A stretch of 64,000 nucleotides of DNA. Origin: an uncultured Pelagibacteraceae bacterium (GTDB lineage Bacteria > Pseudomonadota > Alphaproteobacteria > Pelagibacterales > Pelagibacteraceae). The stretch covers positions 1-64,000 of the forward strand of contig CACGPY010000003.1 of the NCBI GenBank assembly GCA_902575095.1, in the 5' to 3' direction. Under the pieces are notes generated by a model. It searched no databases, was not told the origin of the DNA, and worked only from the letters and a program-made list of their open reading frames with translations. Positions within the stretch are counted from its first letter, which is position 1, and every line of letters starts with the position of its first letter. The position numbers and the translations under genes are program-made. Shown one piece after another: positions 35,571 to 43,843 of this stretch.

Positions 35571-36627
35571 GGTTTACCAATCTGTTATTCTCATCAAAAT
35601 ATAAAAATTCATCTATATTCATAAATAATTTTGTATTTTCACCTATATTTTTTTGTTGAATACCATTGGATAAAGAAACCCAATTTAAGTTTCCGTTAGT
35701 AAAATGTATTAAACTTTCTGAGCCACTAAGCTCAGAAATTAAAACTTTACCATTAATTTCAACGGTATTATTTCCCTCTTTGTAGGTCGTTATGTTATGA
35801 GGTCTAATTCCTATTTTATAATTTCCATCTTTTATTTTTACATTAGATTTCCACTGAACATTGTTTTCAGTTAACTTGCAAATGTCTCCACTTTTAGAAA
35901 TTTCTGCAATATTCATTGGTGGATCACTGAAAACTTTTGCTGACGTTAAATTTTCAGGTTTATTATAAACATCTAAAGTCTTTCCATATTGAATAATTTT
36001 TCCTTCTAGAATAGTTGCTGTATTACCGCCAATCATAAGAGCATCGGATGGTTCAGTTGTTGCGTAAACAACAATACATTCTCTATCTTCAAATAATTTT
36101 GGAAGTTCTTCTCTTAATTCTTCTCGAAGTTTAAAATCTAAATTAGCTAAGGGCTCGTCTAATAAAATTAAATCTGAGTCTTTTACTAATGCTCTTGCTA
36201 AAGCTGTTCTTTGCTGCTGTCCTCCAGATAATTCGTCGGGTTTTTTATTAAGCATTGCAGATAATTTTAATAATTCTGCAACCTTTCCAACTCTTTCTTT
36301 TATCTCATCTGAATTAACACCGGTTATTTTTAAAGGTGATGCTATATTTTCATATACTGTAAAACTTGGGTAATTTATAAATTGTTGGTAAACCATAGAT
36401 ACATTTCTTTTTTGAACTTGTTTACCAGTAACATTTTCTCCATTGAACCAAACCTCACCATTTGTTGGTTTGTCCAAGCCTGCCATGATTTGCATTAAAG
36501 TTGTTTTTCCAGCTAACGTTGATCCAAGAAGTACGTTGATGGTATTTTTTTCTAATTTGATATTTGTAGGATAAATATGAGTTTCTATTCCAACTTTTTT
36601 TTCAACATTTTTTAATTCTAGGCTCAT
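35563..36627 (-). CDS. glpS: glycerol ABC transporter ATP-binding protein GlpS
   Basis: 354-residue ATPase; start placed at MSLELKNVEK because the track start (MLPPFFKTK) lies inside the upstream terminator. Walker A is the unusual LLGSTLAGKTTLM (residues 35-43), signature [15 protein letters not shown] is intact (133-137), Walker B LILLDEPLANLD is normal, and the H-loop histidine is replaced by threonine in VVYATTEPSDAL (T191). These oddities are, as far as I recall, typical of the GlpS subfamily. C-terminal TOBE region: IGIRPHNIT. Confidence 0.88.
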   Translation of the reverse strand: MSLELKNVEKKVGIETHIYPTNIKLEKNTINVLLGSTLAGKTTLMQIMAGLDKPTNGEVWFNGENVTGKQVQKRNVSMVYQQFINYPSFTVYENIASPLKITGVNSDEIKERVGKVAELLKLSAMLNKKPDELSGGQQQRTALARALVKDSDLILLDEPLANLDFKLREELREELPKLFEDRECIVVYATTEPSDALMIGGNTATILEGKIIQYGKTLDVYNKPENLTSAKVFSDPPMNIAEISKSGDICKLTENNVQWKSNVKIKDGNYKIGIRPHNITTYKEGNNTVEINGKVLISELSGSESLIHFTNGNLNWVSLSNGIQQKNIGENTKLFMNIDEFLYFDENNRLVNHG

Positions 36628-36649
36628 AATTTGTAATTTAGTTTTAAAA

Positions 36650-36674
36650 AAAGGGGGCAGCAAGTGCCCCCTTT
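36650..36674 (-). terminator. rho-independent terminator/attenuator after glpV
   Basis: Perfect 10-bp stem AAAGGGGGCA/TGCCCCCTTT with a 5-base loop, followed on the minus strand by a run of T residues. It lies 20 bases after the binding-protein stop and before glpS: the strongest terminator in the window, sitting inside the operon. Confidence 0.92.
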
Positions 36675-36694
36675 AAATTTAGATTAACCTATTA

Positions 36695-38425
36695 CTATTT
36701 CCAAGCTTTCGCGTATGGAACAGTTTTTCCTTGAGGTTTCTCGTTACGTTTTGCTTTTGGTGAACCTTTTTTATTTAACCAATAAGAAGCTTCTCTTGGT
36801 TTATTAAGTCTAGGTCCACATCCACCGTATGCGTTACTACCTTTATCAGCAGCTTCCATACGAGACATAACTAAGTCCATCTCTTCTGCAAGACGATCCA
36901 TAGCTTGTTGTGGAGTAAACGCACCTGAGTTTACATCTCCAATTTGTTGCCACCAGATTTGTGCTAACTTCGGATAATCCGGAACGTTAATACCTGTTGG
37001 TGACCAAATGTTTCTGTTGTCAGATCTGTAGAATTCTACAAGTCCACCTAATGCATCAGCTCTTTCAGTGAAAGATTTGTGATCGATTGAACTATCTCTA
37101 ATGATAGTTAAACCAACGTGACTTTTCTTAAGGTCTACAGTTTTTGATACAACGAATTGAGCGTACAACCATGCAGCTTTTCTATTTTTAACTGGTGTAG
37201 ACTTAAATAAAGTCCATGATCCAGCATCTTGATATCCAAGCTTCATTCCTTGTTCCCAATAAGGTCCTTTTGGTGATGGACCCATTCTCCATAACGGCTT
37301 ACCATCCTTATCAACAACTTTATTGTTAGGATTTTTTCCTACTAAAGATGCTGTGAATGCAGTGTACCAGAAGATTTGCTGAGCAACGTTTCCAGAAGAT
37401 AGAGAAGGTAAAGACTGATAAAAGTCCATAGCCGCTGCTCCTGGAGGTGCATAGTTTCTTAACCACTCATCCCATTTTCTGATTGCATATACTGCAGCTG
37501 GACCGTTAGCGGCTCCACCTCTTGTTACAGAAGCGCCAACTGGGTTACAAGAACCTTTTTCCATTCTTATTCCCCACTCGTCCACTGGTATACCATTAGG
37601 TTTCCCAACGTCACCTGCGCCAGCCATAGACAACCACGCGTCAGTCATTCTCCAACCTAAGTCAGGAGCTCTTTTACCGTAGTCCATGTGACCGTAAATT
37701 TGAACACCATCAATTGTCTTCACATCTTCTGAGAAGTATTTTGCGATGTCTTCATAAGCAGACCAGTTTAAAGGAACACCTAAGTCGTATCCGTATTTCG
37801 CTTTAAAACCTTTTTTAATTTCAGGTCTGTCAAACCAATCTTTTCTAAACCAGTAAAGGTTAGCAAATTGTTGGTCAGGTAATTGATATAAGTCTCCATC
37901 CGGTCCAGTTGTAAACTGTTTACCGATGAAATCATCAATATCCAAAGTTGGTAAAGTTACATCTTTACCTTCTCCAGCCATCCATTTTGTCAAATTAACT
38001 GCTTGTTGCATTCTAGCGTGAGTACCAATCAAATCAGAGTCATTGATATACGCATCGTAAATACTTACGTTAGTTTGCATTTGTGTTTGCACAGCCATTA
38101 CAACATCACCTTCACCAAGTAACTGGTGATTAACTTTAATCCCAGTGATTTCCTCAAAAGCTTTTGTTAAAACTTTTGACTCATACTCGTGCGTTGGAAT
38201 AGTTTCAGACAATACTTTAATTGACATTCCTTTGAATGGCTTTGCAGCATTGTGGAACCACTCTAGTTCTTTCTCTCTTTCTTTTGCAGATAAAGTTGAA
38301 AGACTAAATTCTCCATTAGACCATTTCTTGATTGCAGCCATGTGACCGTCTGCAAATGCACTAGAAATAGTTACGATTGAAAATGATACAGCAACAGCTA
38401 AGAAAGTTTTTAATGTTTTAAACAT
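36695..38425 (-). CDS. glpV: glycerol ABC transporter substrate-binding protein
   Basis: Large periplasmic binding protein of 576 residues. The start is set at MFKTLKTFLAVAVSFSIVTISSAFA because GGGGGA sits 8 bases ahead; the track start five codons upstream reads through that SD. Signal peptide cleavage is expected after SAFA. The mature part has IKVLSETIPTHEYESKVL, TGIKVNHQLLGEGDVV, LPDQQFANLYWFRKDWFDRPE, and a long C-terminal domain; the size is characteristic of GlpV-type proteins, larger than ordinary sugar-binding proteins. First transporter gene of the operon, 101 bases from glpK. Confidence 0.88.
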   Translation of the reverse strand: MFKTLKTFLAVAVSFSIVTISSAFADGHMAAIKKWSNGEFSLSTLSAKEREKELEWFHNAAKPFKGMSIKVLSETIPTHEYESKVLTKAFEEITGIKVNHQLLGEGDVVMAVQTQMQTNVSIYDAYINDSDLIGTHARMQQAVNLTKWMAGEGKDVTLPTLDIDDFIGKQFTTGPDGDLYQLPDQQFANLYWFRKDWFDRPEIKKGFKAKYGYDLGVPLNWSAYEDIAKYFSEDVKTIDGVQIYGHMDYGKRAPDLGWRMTDAWLSMAGAGDVGKPNGIPVDEWGIRMEKGSCNPVGASVTRGGAANGPAAVYAIRKWDEWLRNYAPPGAAAMDFYQSLPSLSSGNVAQQIFWYTAFTASLVGKNPNNKVVDKDGKPLWRMGPSPKGPYWEQGMKLGYQDAGSWTLFKSTPVKNRKAAWLYAQFVVSKTVDLKKSHVGLTIIRDSSIDHKSFTERADALGGLVEFYRSDNRNIWSPTGINVPDYPKLAQIWWQQIGDVNSGAFTPQQAMDRLAEEMDLVMSRMEAADKGSNAYGGCGPRLNKPREASYWLNKKGSPKAKRNEKPQGKTVPYAKAWK

Positions 38426-38505
38426 TTTTATTTCCCCCATTGTTGTTTTTAATGAAGTATTATTGAACCAAAATTAACCCAAAGTGTACAGAGGTTTATT
38501 AGTTT

Positions 38506-38511
38506 ATTATA
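38506..38511 (-). promoter_or_regulatory. possible -10 box upstream of glpV
   Basis: TATAAT on the minus strand in the glpK-glpV gap, about 80 bases before the glpV start. No good -35 is seen at the right distance, so it is a weak candidate for a separate promoter driving the transporter genes. Confidence 0.3.
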
Positions 38512-38526
38512 CAACTTGAAGGTGTA

Positions 38527-40008
38527 TTAATTGCTTAAAGTTTTTTTGATAGCCGCCGACCATCCTGTTAAAAGTTTATTTCTAAAAGGATTTTTCATTT
38601 TAGGATAGAATTTTTTATCTAAGTGCCAATTTTTAGAAATATCTTTTAATGATTTATATACTCCAATTTGTAAACCTGCCATAAAAGCTGCGCCAAGGGC
38701 TGTGGTTTCTTGAACTTTTGGTCTTAAAACTTTTACATTAACTATGTCAGATAAAAATTGGGAAAACCAATTATTCATAACCATTCCACCATCAACTTTT
38801 ACTATTTTAGGTCTTAAACCATCGTGTTTCATTGCTTCAAATAAATCATAAGTTTGATAGGCAACAGCTTCTATTGTAGCTCTTACTATTTCTTTTGGGC
38901 TTGTATCCCTAGTTATACCACTTAAAACCCCTCTTGCGTTTGCATCCCAGTAAGGAGCTCCTAGCCCAGTAAAAGCTGGCACTAGGTAAATATTGTTATT
39001 ATCTTTTAAAGATTTTACAATTTTTTCTGTTTCTGGGGCTTTCTTAAAAAATTTCATTCTATCTCTAAGCCATTGAACACCTGCACCTGCTATAAATATT
39101 GATCCTTCCATAGCATATGTAGTTTTACCATTTATTCTATATGCAATTGTAGTAAGTAATCTATTCTTTGAATAAATCTTTTTACTACCTGTATTGAGTA
39201 AAACAAATGCACCCGTACCATACGTGCTTTTTAGAGATCCTGGTTCAAAACAACATTGACCAATAGTAGCTGATTGTTGGTCCCCTACTACGCCATTTAT
39301 AGGGATAGTTTTACCTGTAATAGATGAATGGGTTTGACCATAATCATCGGCACAATCTTTTACTTCAGGAAGAATGTGTTTTTTAATTTTTAAAAGATTT
39401 AGAATTGTATCATCCCATTTATTTGAACTAATATTATAAATCATTGTCCTGCTAGCATTTGTAGCATCAGTCGCGTGTATCTTTCCTCGAGTTAATCTCC
39501 AAATTAAAAAGCTATCAACTGTTCCAAACAATAATTGTTTTTTATTCATTAGTTGTCTTGCTTTAGAAACATGGTCTAATATCCATTTAATTTTTGTTCC
39601 TGAAAAATAAGAATCAATTAAAAGACCTGTTTTGTTGAAGATCATAGTATCTTTATTTTGTTTTCTTAATTTTTTACAAAATTCCTCTTGTCTACGATCT
39701 TGCCAAACAATTGCATTGTAAACAGGCTTACCTGTTTTTTTGTCCCACAAAACAGTAGTTTCTCTTTGATTTGTGATACCTATGCTTAAAATTTCACCTT
39801 TTAATCTTTTTGCTTTTTGAATAGCATCTTTTAAAGTTTTTAAAGTTGTTCTCCAAATTTCCTCTGGATTATGCTCTACCCAACCACTTTTTGGAAAATA
39901 TTGTGTAAATTCTTTTTGCGAAGAAAAAACTGGTTTACCTTTCAAGTCGAATAATATTGTTCGATTTGAAGTAGTCCCAGCATCAATTGAAATAATAAAT
40001 TTCTTCAT
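38527..40008 (-). CDS. glpK: glycerol kinase
   Basis: Phosphorylates incoming glycerol to sn-glycerol 3-phosphate, trapping it. 493 residues in the FGGY family: IISIDAGTTSNRTILFD phosphate loop, GWVEHNPEEIW, GITNQRETTVLWDKKTGKP, IVWQDRR, NASRTMIYNI, VVGDQQSATIGQCCFEPGSLKSTYGTGAF, and near the C terminus VDGGMVMNNWFSQFLSDI. The usual threonine-arginine pair near the ATP loop reads TSNRT rather than TSSRA/TSSRT, a small variation. It overlaps gpsA by four bases. Confidence 0.95.
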   Translation of the reverse strand: MKKFIISIDAGTTSNRTILFDLKGKPVFSSQKEFTQYFPKSGWVEHNPEEIWRTTLKTLKDAIQKAKRLKGEILSIGITNQRETTVLWDKKTGKPVYNAIVWQDRRQEEFCKKLRKQNKDTMIFNKTGLLIDSYFSGTKIKWILDHVSKARQLMNKKQLLFGTVDSFLIWRLTRGKIHATDATNASRTMIYNISSNKWDDTILNLLKIKKHILPEVKDCADDYGQTHSSITGKTIPINGVVGDQQSATIGQCCFEPGSLKSTYGTGAFVLLNTGSKKIYSKNRLLTTIAYRINGKTTYAMEGSIFIAGAGVQWLRDRMKFFKKAPETEKIVKSLKDNNNIYLVPAFTGLGAPYWDANARGVLSGITRDTSPKEIVRATIEAVAYQTYDLFEAMKHDGLRPKIVKVDGGMVMNNWFSQFLSDIVNVKVLRPKVQETTALGAAFMAGLQIGVYKSLKDISKNWHLDKKFYPKMKNPFRNKLLTGWSAAIKKTLSN

Positions 40009-41051
40009 CTAAATGACTCCCAATCGAGTTCTAGCTTTTTATCATCTACAATAGCATTGATCATACCAAGCATTAAAGGTAATTTTTTTTGATCAAAATC
40101 CTCGTTTACTTTTTTTGCTATTTCTTTAGCAAGATCTGCTCCTTCAACCGTAACTTTTTCCATTTTAGTTTTTTTGGCTTCCGAAAATGTTAATCCCTCT
40201 CCGATATAAGATCCCATTTTTGCATTTCTTCCACCACCTGAACTGACGTAAAGATCTCCTAAACCTGCAAGCCCTTTAACAGTCTCCTTTTTACCTTTTA
40301 AGTGTTCAACAAAAACTTCCATTTCATGAATAGATTGTTTAATTAAAGCAGATGCTGTATTTAGATAATTTTTTTCTCTGACTTCATTAGAAATATTTTT
40401 ACTACATAAGCCTTTAGCTGCTCCCACAGCCATTGAGAATATATTTTTTATTGCTGCAGAAACCTCAACTCCATTAAGATCGTTTGAATGAGATGTATGA
40501 TAATAATTGGTATTTAGCATGTCAGCAATTTTTTTTGCTACTTGTATATCTTTGTTTGCGATTACAACACTACTATGCACTCTATTAGCCAGACCTGCAG
40601 CTAAACAAGGGCCACCTACTGCAGAAATATCAGCTTTTTTTATTCCTCTATCTGCCAATAATCTTTCAAGTTTATCTACTAATAATTCATATTGATTTTT
40701 ATAAATACTAAGACCTTTTGTTAACATTAATAATTTCGGTATTTTTCCATTTTTATATAAGTTGCTTAGTTGATCAGAGACCCATTCTATACCTTTGGAA
40801 CTAATACCAAGAACTATTAAATCAACATTTGATTTTAATAACTCATTAAATTTTTCAAATTTAAAAATCTTAATTTCTTGAGGCAACAAAGTATTTAATC
40901 CGGGATGTAAGTTTTTATTTTTTTTTAATTGATCGATAAACTCATTCTCTAAATGAGTTCCCACAATGTTAACATCATGATTATTATCTAAACAGGGCAA
41001 AGCAAAAGCTGAACCCATAGCACCTGCACCAATAATCACAATTTTTGACAT
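40005..41051 (-). CDS. gpsA: glycerol-3-phosphate dehydrogenase [NAD(P)+]
   Basis: Soluble dehydrogenase interconverting glycerol 3-phosphate and dihydroxyacetone phosphate. 348 residues with VIIGAGAMGSAFALPCLDNNH Rossmann start, TKGLSIYKN, the GPCLAAGLANRVHSSVVIA block, catalytic-lysine region GVEVSAAIKNIFSMAVGAAKGL, and GLAGLGDLYVSSGGGRNAKMGSYIGEG. Normally biosynthetic, but here it lies directly upstream of glpK in a glycerol operon without glpD, so it may run in the oxidative direction. Its start overlaps the trkH stop (TAATG). Confidence 0.93.
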   Translation of the reverse strand: MSKIVIIGAGAMGSAFALPCLDNNHDVNIVGTHLENEFIDQLKKNKNLHPGLNTLLPQEIKIFKFEKFNELLKSNVDLIVLGISSKGIEWVSDQLSNLYKNGKIPKLLMLTKGLSIYKNQYELLVDKLERLLADRGIKKADISAVGGPCLAAGLANRVHSSVVIANKDIQVAKKIADMLNTNYYHTSHSNDLNGVEVSAAIKNIFSMAVGAAKGLCSKNISNEVREKNYLNTASALIKQSIHEMEVFVEHLKGKKETVKGLAGLGDLYVSSGGGRNAKMGSYIGEGLTFSEAKKTKMEKVTVEGADLAKEIAKKVNEDFDQKKLPLMLGMINAIVDDKKLELDWESFR

Positions 41052-42463
41052 TAATCCTTAAATAGTATTTTTTTGAAAATTAAAAAAATCGATATTAACT
41101 CAATTTTTCCAATTATCATAAATAAAATTAAACTAATTTTTGAAGATGTTAATAGATTAACAAAGTTTAAATTTTGTAAATTGAACATTTCAGAGTTAAC
41201 TGTATTTGTTAAAGTTAATATCGATAATTTAAATGATTTTTCAAATCCAATGTTATCGACTATTAAAAGACTAGATAAAATAAAAAGACTTAAAAAAAAT
41301 GAAATAAATATCAAAAAAGATATCTTCACATGATCGTCTGATATGTTTTTATCAGATCCAAATATAGTTTTATTAATAATACTGTTAGGACTTATAAGCT
41401 TAATGATTTCTAAAGAGGTCATTTTTAATAAAATGTAAAATCTAGTGAGTTTTATCCCTGATGAATTAGAAATTAATGAGCCTCCAATTATTGTAATTAA
41501 TAAAAAATATAAACTCAAATTGTTATCTGGTTTCATTAGAGTAAGCCCAGAATTAGCTAAACTACTTGTAACACTTATAATTATGTCTAATCCATTATAA
41601 TTATTAAAATATATTAAAAAACAAAAACCGATTAATAAAATTAATAAATATAGATCTTCTTTATGTTCTTTAAATAAAGTATTTTTGTTCCACAAATTAA
41701 AAACTAAATAAAAATTAAGCATAGAAACAATTAATGAAAAAATTAAAATTATTTTTTGAAAATTTGTAGAAATTATTCTATTTAAACTTTCTGTTGGTAG
41801 AAAGCCACCTCCTGAAACAAGTGTCATACTTAAATTTAAAGAATTAAATAATCTAATTCCAGAGAAACTAAAAAAGCTTAAGATTCCTATACTTAATACA
41901 GAATAAATTATAAATATTCGTAATAGATTATCTTTAATATTATTCTCAGACCTAAAATTATTATCTCCTGAATAAGTAAGATTTGTCATTTTAAAATTAA
42001 AGGATTTATTTGAGAATACTATTAGTAAAAAAAATAAAAAGAATAAACCACCAAGCCATTGGGAAGAAGATCTCCAAAGAATAAGAGTTGGGTCAAGATA
42101 TTTTATATCTTTAAAAATTGAAAATCCTGTTCCTGTTAATCCAGAAATTGACTCGAACATAGAGTTTAAAAATGAAACTTGATAATTGCTTAAGTAAAAA
42201 GGGATAGAAATTAAAATAGAAGTTAAAATGTATGCAGAGATAATTAAAATTAATTGTTCAACAAAATTTATAATTTTTGAGCTTTTTTTGCCATAAAACA
42301 AAAAACTTAATCCAATAATTAATGACACCCCTAATGTGATAAAATATGTTTCAATACTTAAAAAATAATTAAAATAGGAAGCATATAAAATATTTATAAA
42401 AGAAAGAAAACAAACAGGAAAGCAAAACAAGCTTAAATAAAAACTAATTCTTTTAAAATTCAT
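41051..42463 (-). CDS. trkH: Trk-type potassium uptake membrane protein
   Basis: Integral membrane K+ transporter of 470 residues with many predicted spans and the pore-loop glycines of the TrkH/KtrB family: SISGLTGTGFSIFKDI, RSSSQWLGGLFFLFFLLI, SLVSGGGFLPTESLN-like segment, SVTSSLANSGLTL, and GGSLISNSSGIKLTRFY. It works with TrkA directly upstream (five-base gap). Confidence 0.88.
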   Translation of the reverse strand: MNFKRISFYLSLFCFPVCFLSFINILYASYFNYFLSIETYFITLGVSLIIGLSFLFYGKKSSKIINFVEQLILIISAYILTSILISIPFYLSNYQVSFLNSMFESISGLTGTGFSIFKDIKYLDPTLILWRSSSQWLGGLFFLFFLLIVFSNKSFNFKMTNLTYSGDNNFRSENNIKDNLLRIFIIYSVLSIGILSFFSFSGIRLFNSLNLSMTLVSGGGFLPTESLNRIISTNFQKIILIFSLIVSMLNFYLVFNLWNKNTLFKEHKEDLYLLILLIGFCFLIYFNNYNGLDIIISVTSSLANSGLTLMKPDNNLSLYFLLITIIGGSLISNSSGIKLTRFYILLKMTSLEIIKLISPNSIINKTIFGSDKNISDDHVKISFLIFISFFLSLFILSSLLIVDNIGFEKSFKLSILTLTNTVNSEMFNLQNLNFVNLLTSSKISLILFMIIGKIELISIFLIFKKILFKD

Positions 42464-42468
42464 TAATT

Positions 42469-43842
42469 TTAAATTGTGCCTAAACTGAAGATGCTCTCTA
42501 CAGCTTTCAATTCTTCTCTCTTGGCTAGAAATACAACAAGGTCATTTTTTTCAAAAATAAAATTAGATCTAGGAATTATGACCTTTTCCTTTCTTATAAT
42601 TGCACCAATTCTTATATCTTCAGGTAAGTTAGAGTCCCTAATTTTTTTGTTAGCTAATTCTGATTTTTCGGAAATTCTAGCTTCAATAAACTCATACTCT
42701 CCATCTAATAGAGAATATACTGTGCCAATACTTCCTCTATGTACTTGCTCCATAATTCTTGACACCGTAGTCATTCGTGGATCAACTAAATCATCAATAT
42801 TTAGTGAGTCTTGTAAAAGATTGTAATTAGTTTTGTTCACTATTGCGATAGTTCTTTTTTTAAGTCCTGTTTTTTCCGCTAAAACACATACCATCATATT
42901 GTTTTCATCATCGTTTGTTAAAGCTAAAACTGTTTCTGATCCCTCTAGATTAGCCTCTTTCAATATTTCTTCATCTAGCGCGTCCCCATTTATTACTATT
43001 GAAGAAGATAGTTCGTTTGCAATTTCTTCTGCTCTTTGTTTATTTTTTTCTATTATCTTAACTCTTACATCTTCAAAATTCTCTTCAAGCATTTTGGCAA
43101 GCTGTAAACCAATATTTCCTCCGCCTATAATTAGTACATTTTTTGCGATTTTTTCATCATGTCCGAAAGCTTTAAGTATTGGATTTAATTGATCACTACT
43201 TACTACAACGTAGACATTATCATTTTCTAACATCTGATCATCTTTTTTTAAGTAAATAAATTTTTCTTTTCTTAAAGCCCCTAATATGTTTGCTTTAAAA
43301 TCTGGAAATTTTTCAGTTAATTTTTTTAATGGTATGTTTTTAATTGGACAATTCTTTTCAATTGAAATTTCTAACATTTTTACTTTATTTTTTCCAAACG
43401 GAACATTGTCTAATGCGCCTGGAGCCTCTAATCTTCTGTATAAGGATTTTGCTACTTCACGCTCTGGAGAGATAATAACATCAATAGGTATATTTGATTT
43501 GTTATATAATTTCCCCCATTTACCCTCTAAAAAATCTTTAGTTCTTATTCGTGCAATTTTTTTTGAAACATTAAAAAGCGAACTTGCTAACTGACAAACA
43601 ATCATATTTGTTTCATCATTTCTTGTTACTGCAATTATCATGTCTGCTTTTTCTGCACCTGCATTCTCTAAAACAGTAGGTAGAGTAGCTCTTCCAACAA
43701 TCCCCTTAACATCTTGTGTGTCATTAATCTTTTTAATATCCTCAGAAGATTGGTCAATTATAGTCACAGAATGTCCTTGAGCCGATAGTTGCTTGCTTAT
43801 TGAGAAGCCTACTTTACCGGCTCCACATATAATTATATTCAT
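42469..43842 (-). CDS. trkA: Trk potassium transport regulatory protein
   Basis: Peripheral NAD-binding subunit controlling TrkH. 457 residues made of two Rossmann (RCK/TrkA-N) domains, IICGAGKVGFSISKQLSAQGH and LIIGGGNIGLQLAKMLEENF, each followed by a TrkA-C domain (ISEKSELANKKIRDSNLPEDIRI in the last). It sits between ntrX and trkH; ntrYX-trkA is a conserved alphaproteobacterial order. Confidence 0.95.
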   Translation of the reverse strand: MNIIICGAGKVGFSISKQLSAQGHSVTIIDQSSEDIKKINDTQDVKGIVGRATLPTVLENAGAEKADMIIAVTRNDETNMIVCQLASSLFNVSKKIARIRTKDFLEGKWGKLYNKSNIPIDVIISPEREVAKSLYRRLEAPGALDNVPFGKNKVKMLEISIEKNCPIKNIPLKKLTEKFPDFKANILGALRKEKFIYLKKDDQMLENDNVYVVVSSDQLNPILKAFGHDEKIAKNVLIIGGGNIGLQLAKMLEENFEDVRVKIIEKNKQRAEEIANELSSSIVINGDALDEEILKEANLEGSETVLALTNDDENNMMVCVLAEKTGLKKRTIAIVNKTNYNLLQDSLNIDDLVDPRMTTVSRIMEQVHRGSIGTVYSLLDGEYEFIEARISEKSELANKKIRDSNLPEDIRIGAIIRKEKVIIPRSNFIFEKNDLVVFLAKREELKAVESIFSLGTI

Positions 43843-43843
43843 T

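Noticed and set aside
36628-36663. ORF-track N-terminal extension of glpS (MLPPFFKTKLQI)
   Set aside because: It overlaps the strong terminator hairpin and has no family similarity; MSLELKNVEK is the normal start.
42476-43594. Three plus-strand ORFs opposite trkA
   Set aside because: All are shadows within the confidently identified trkA.
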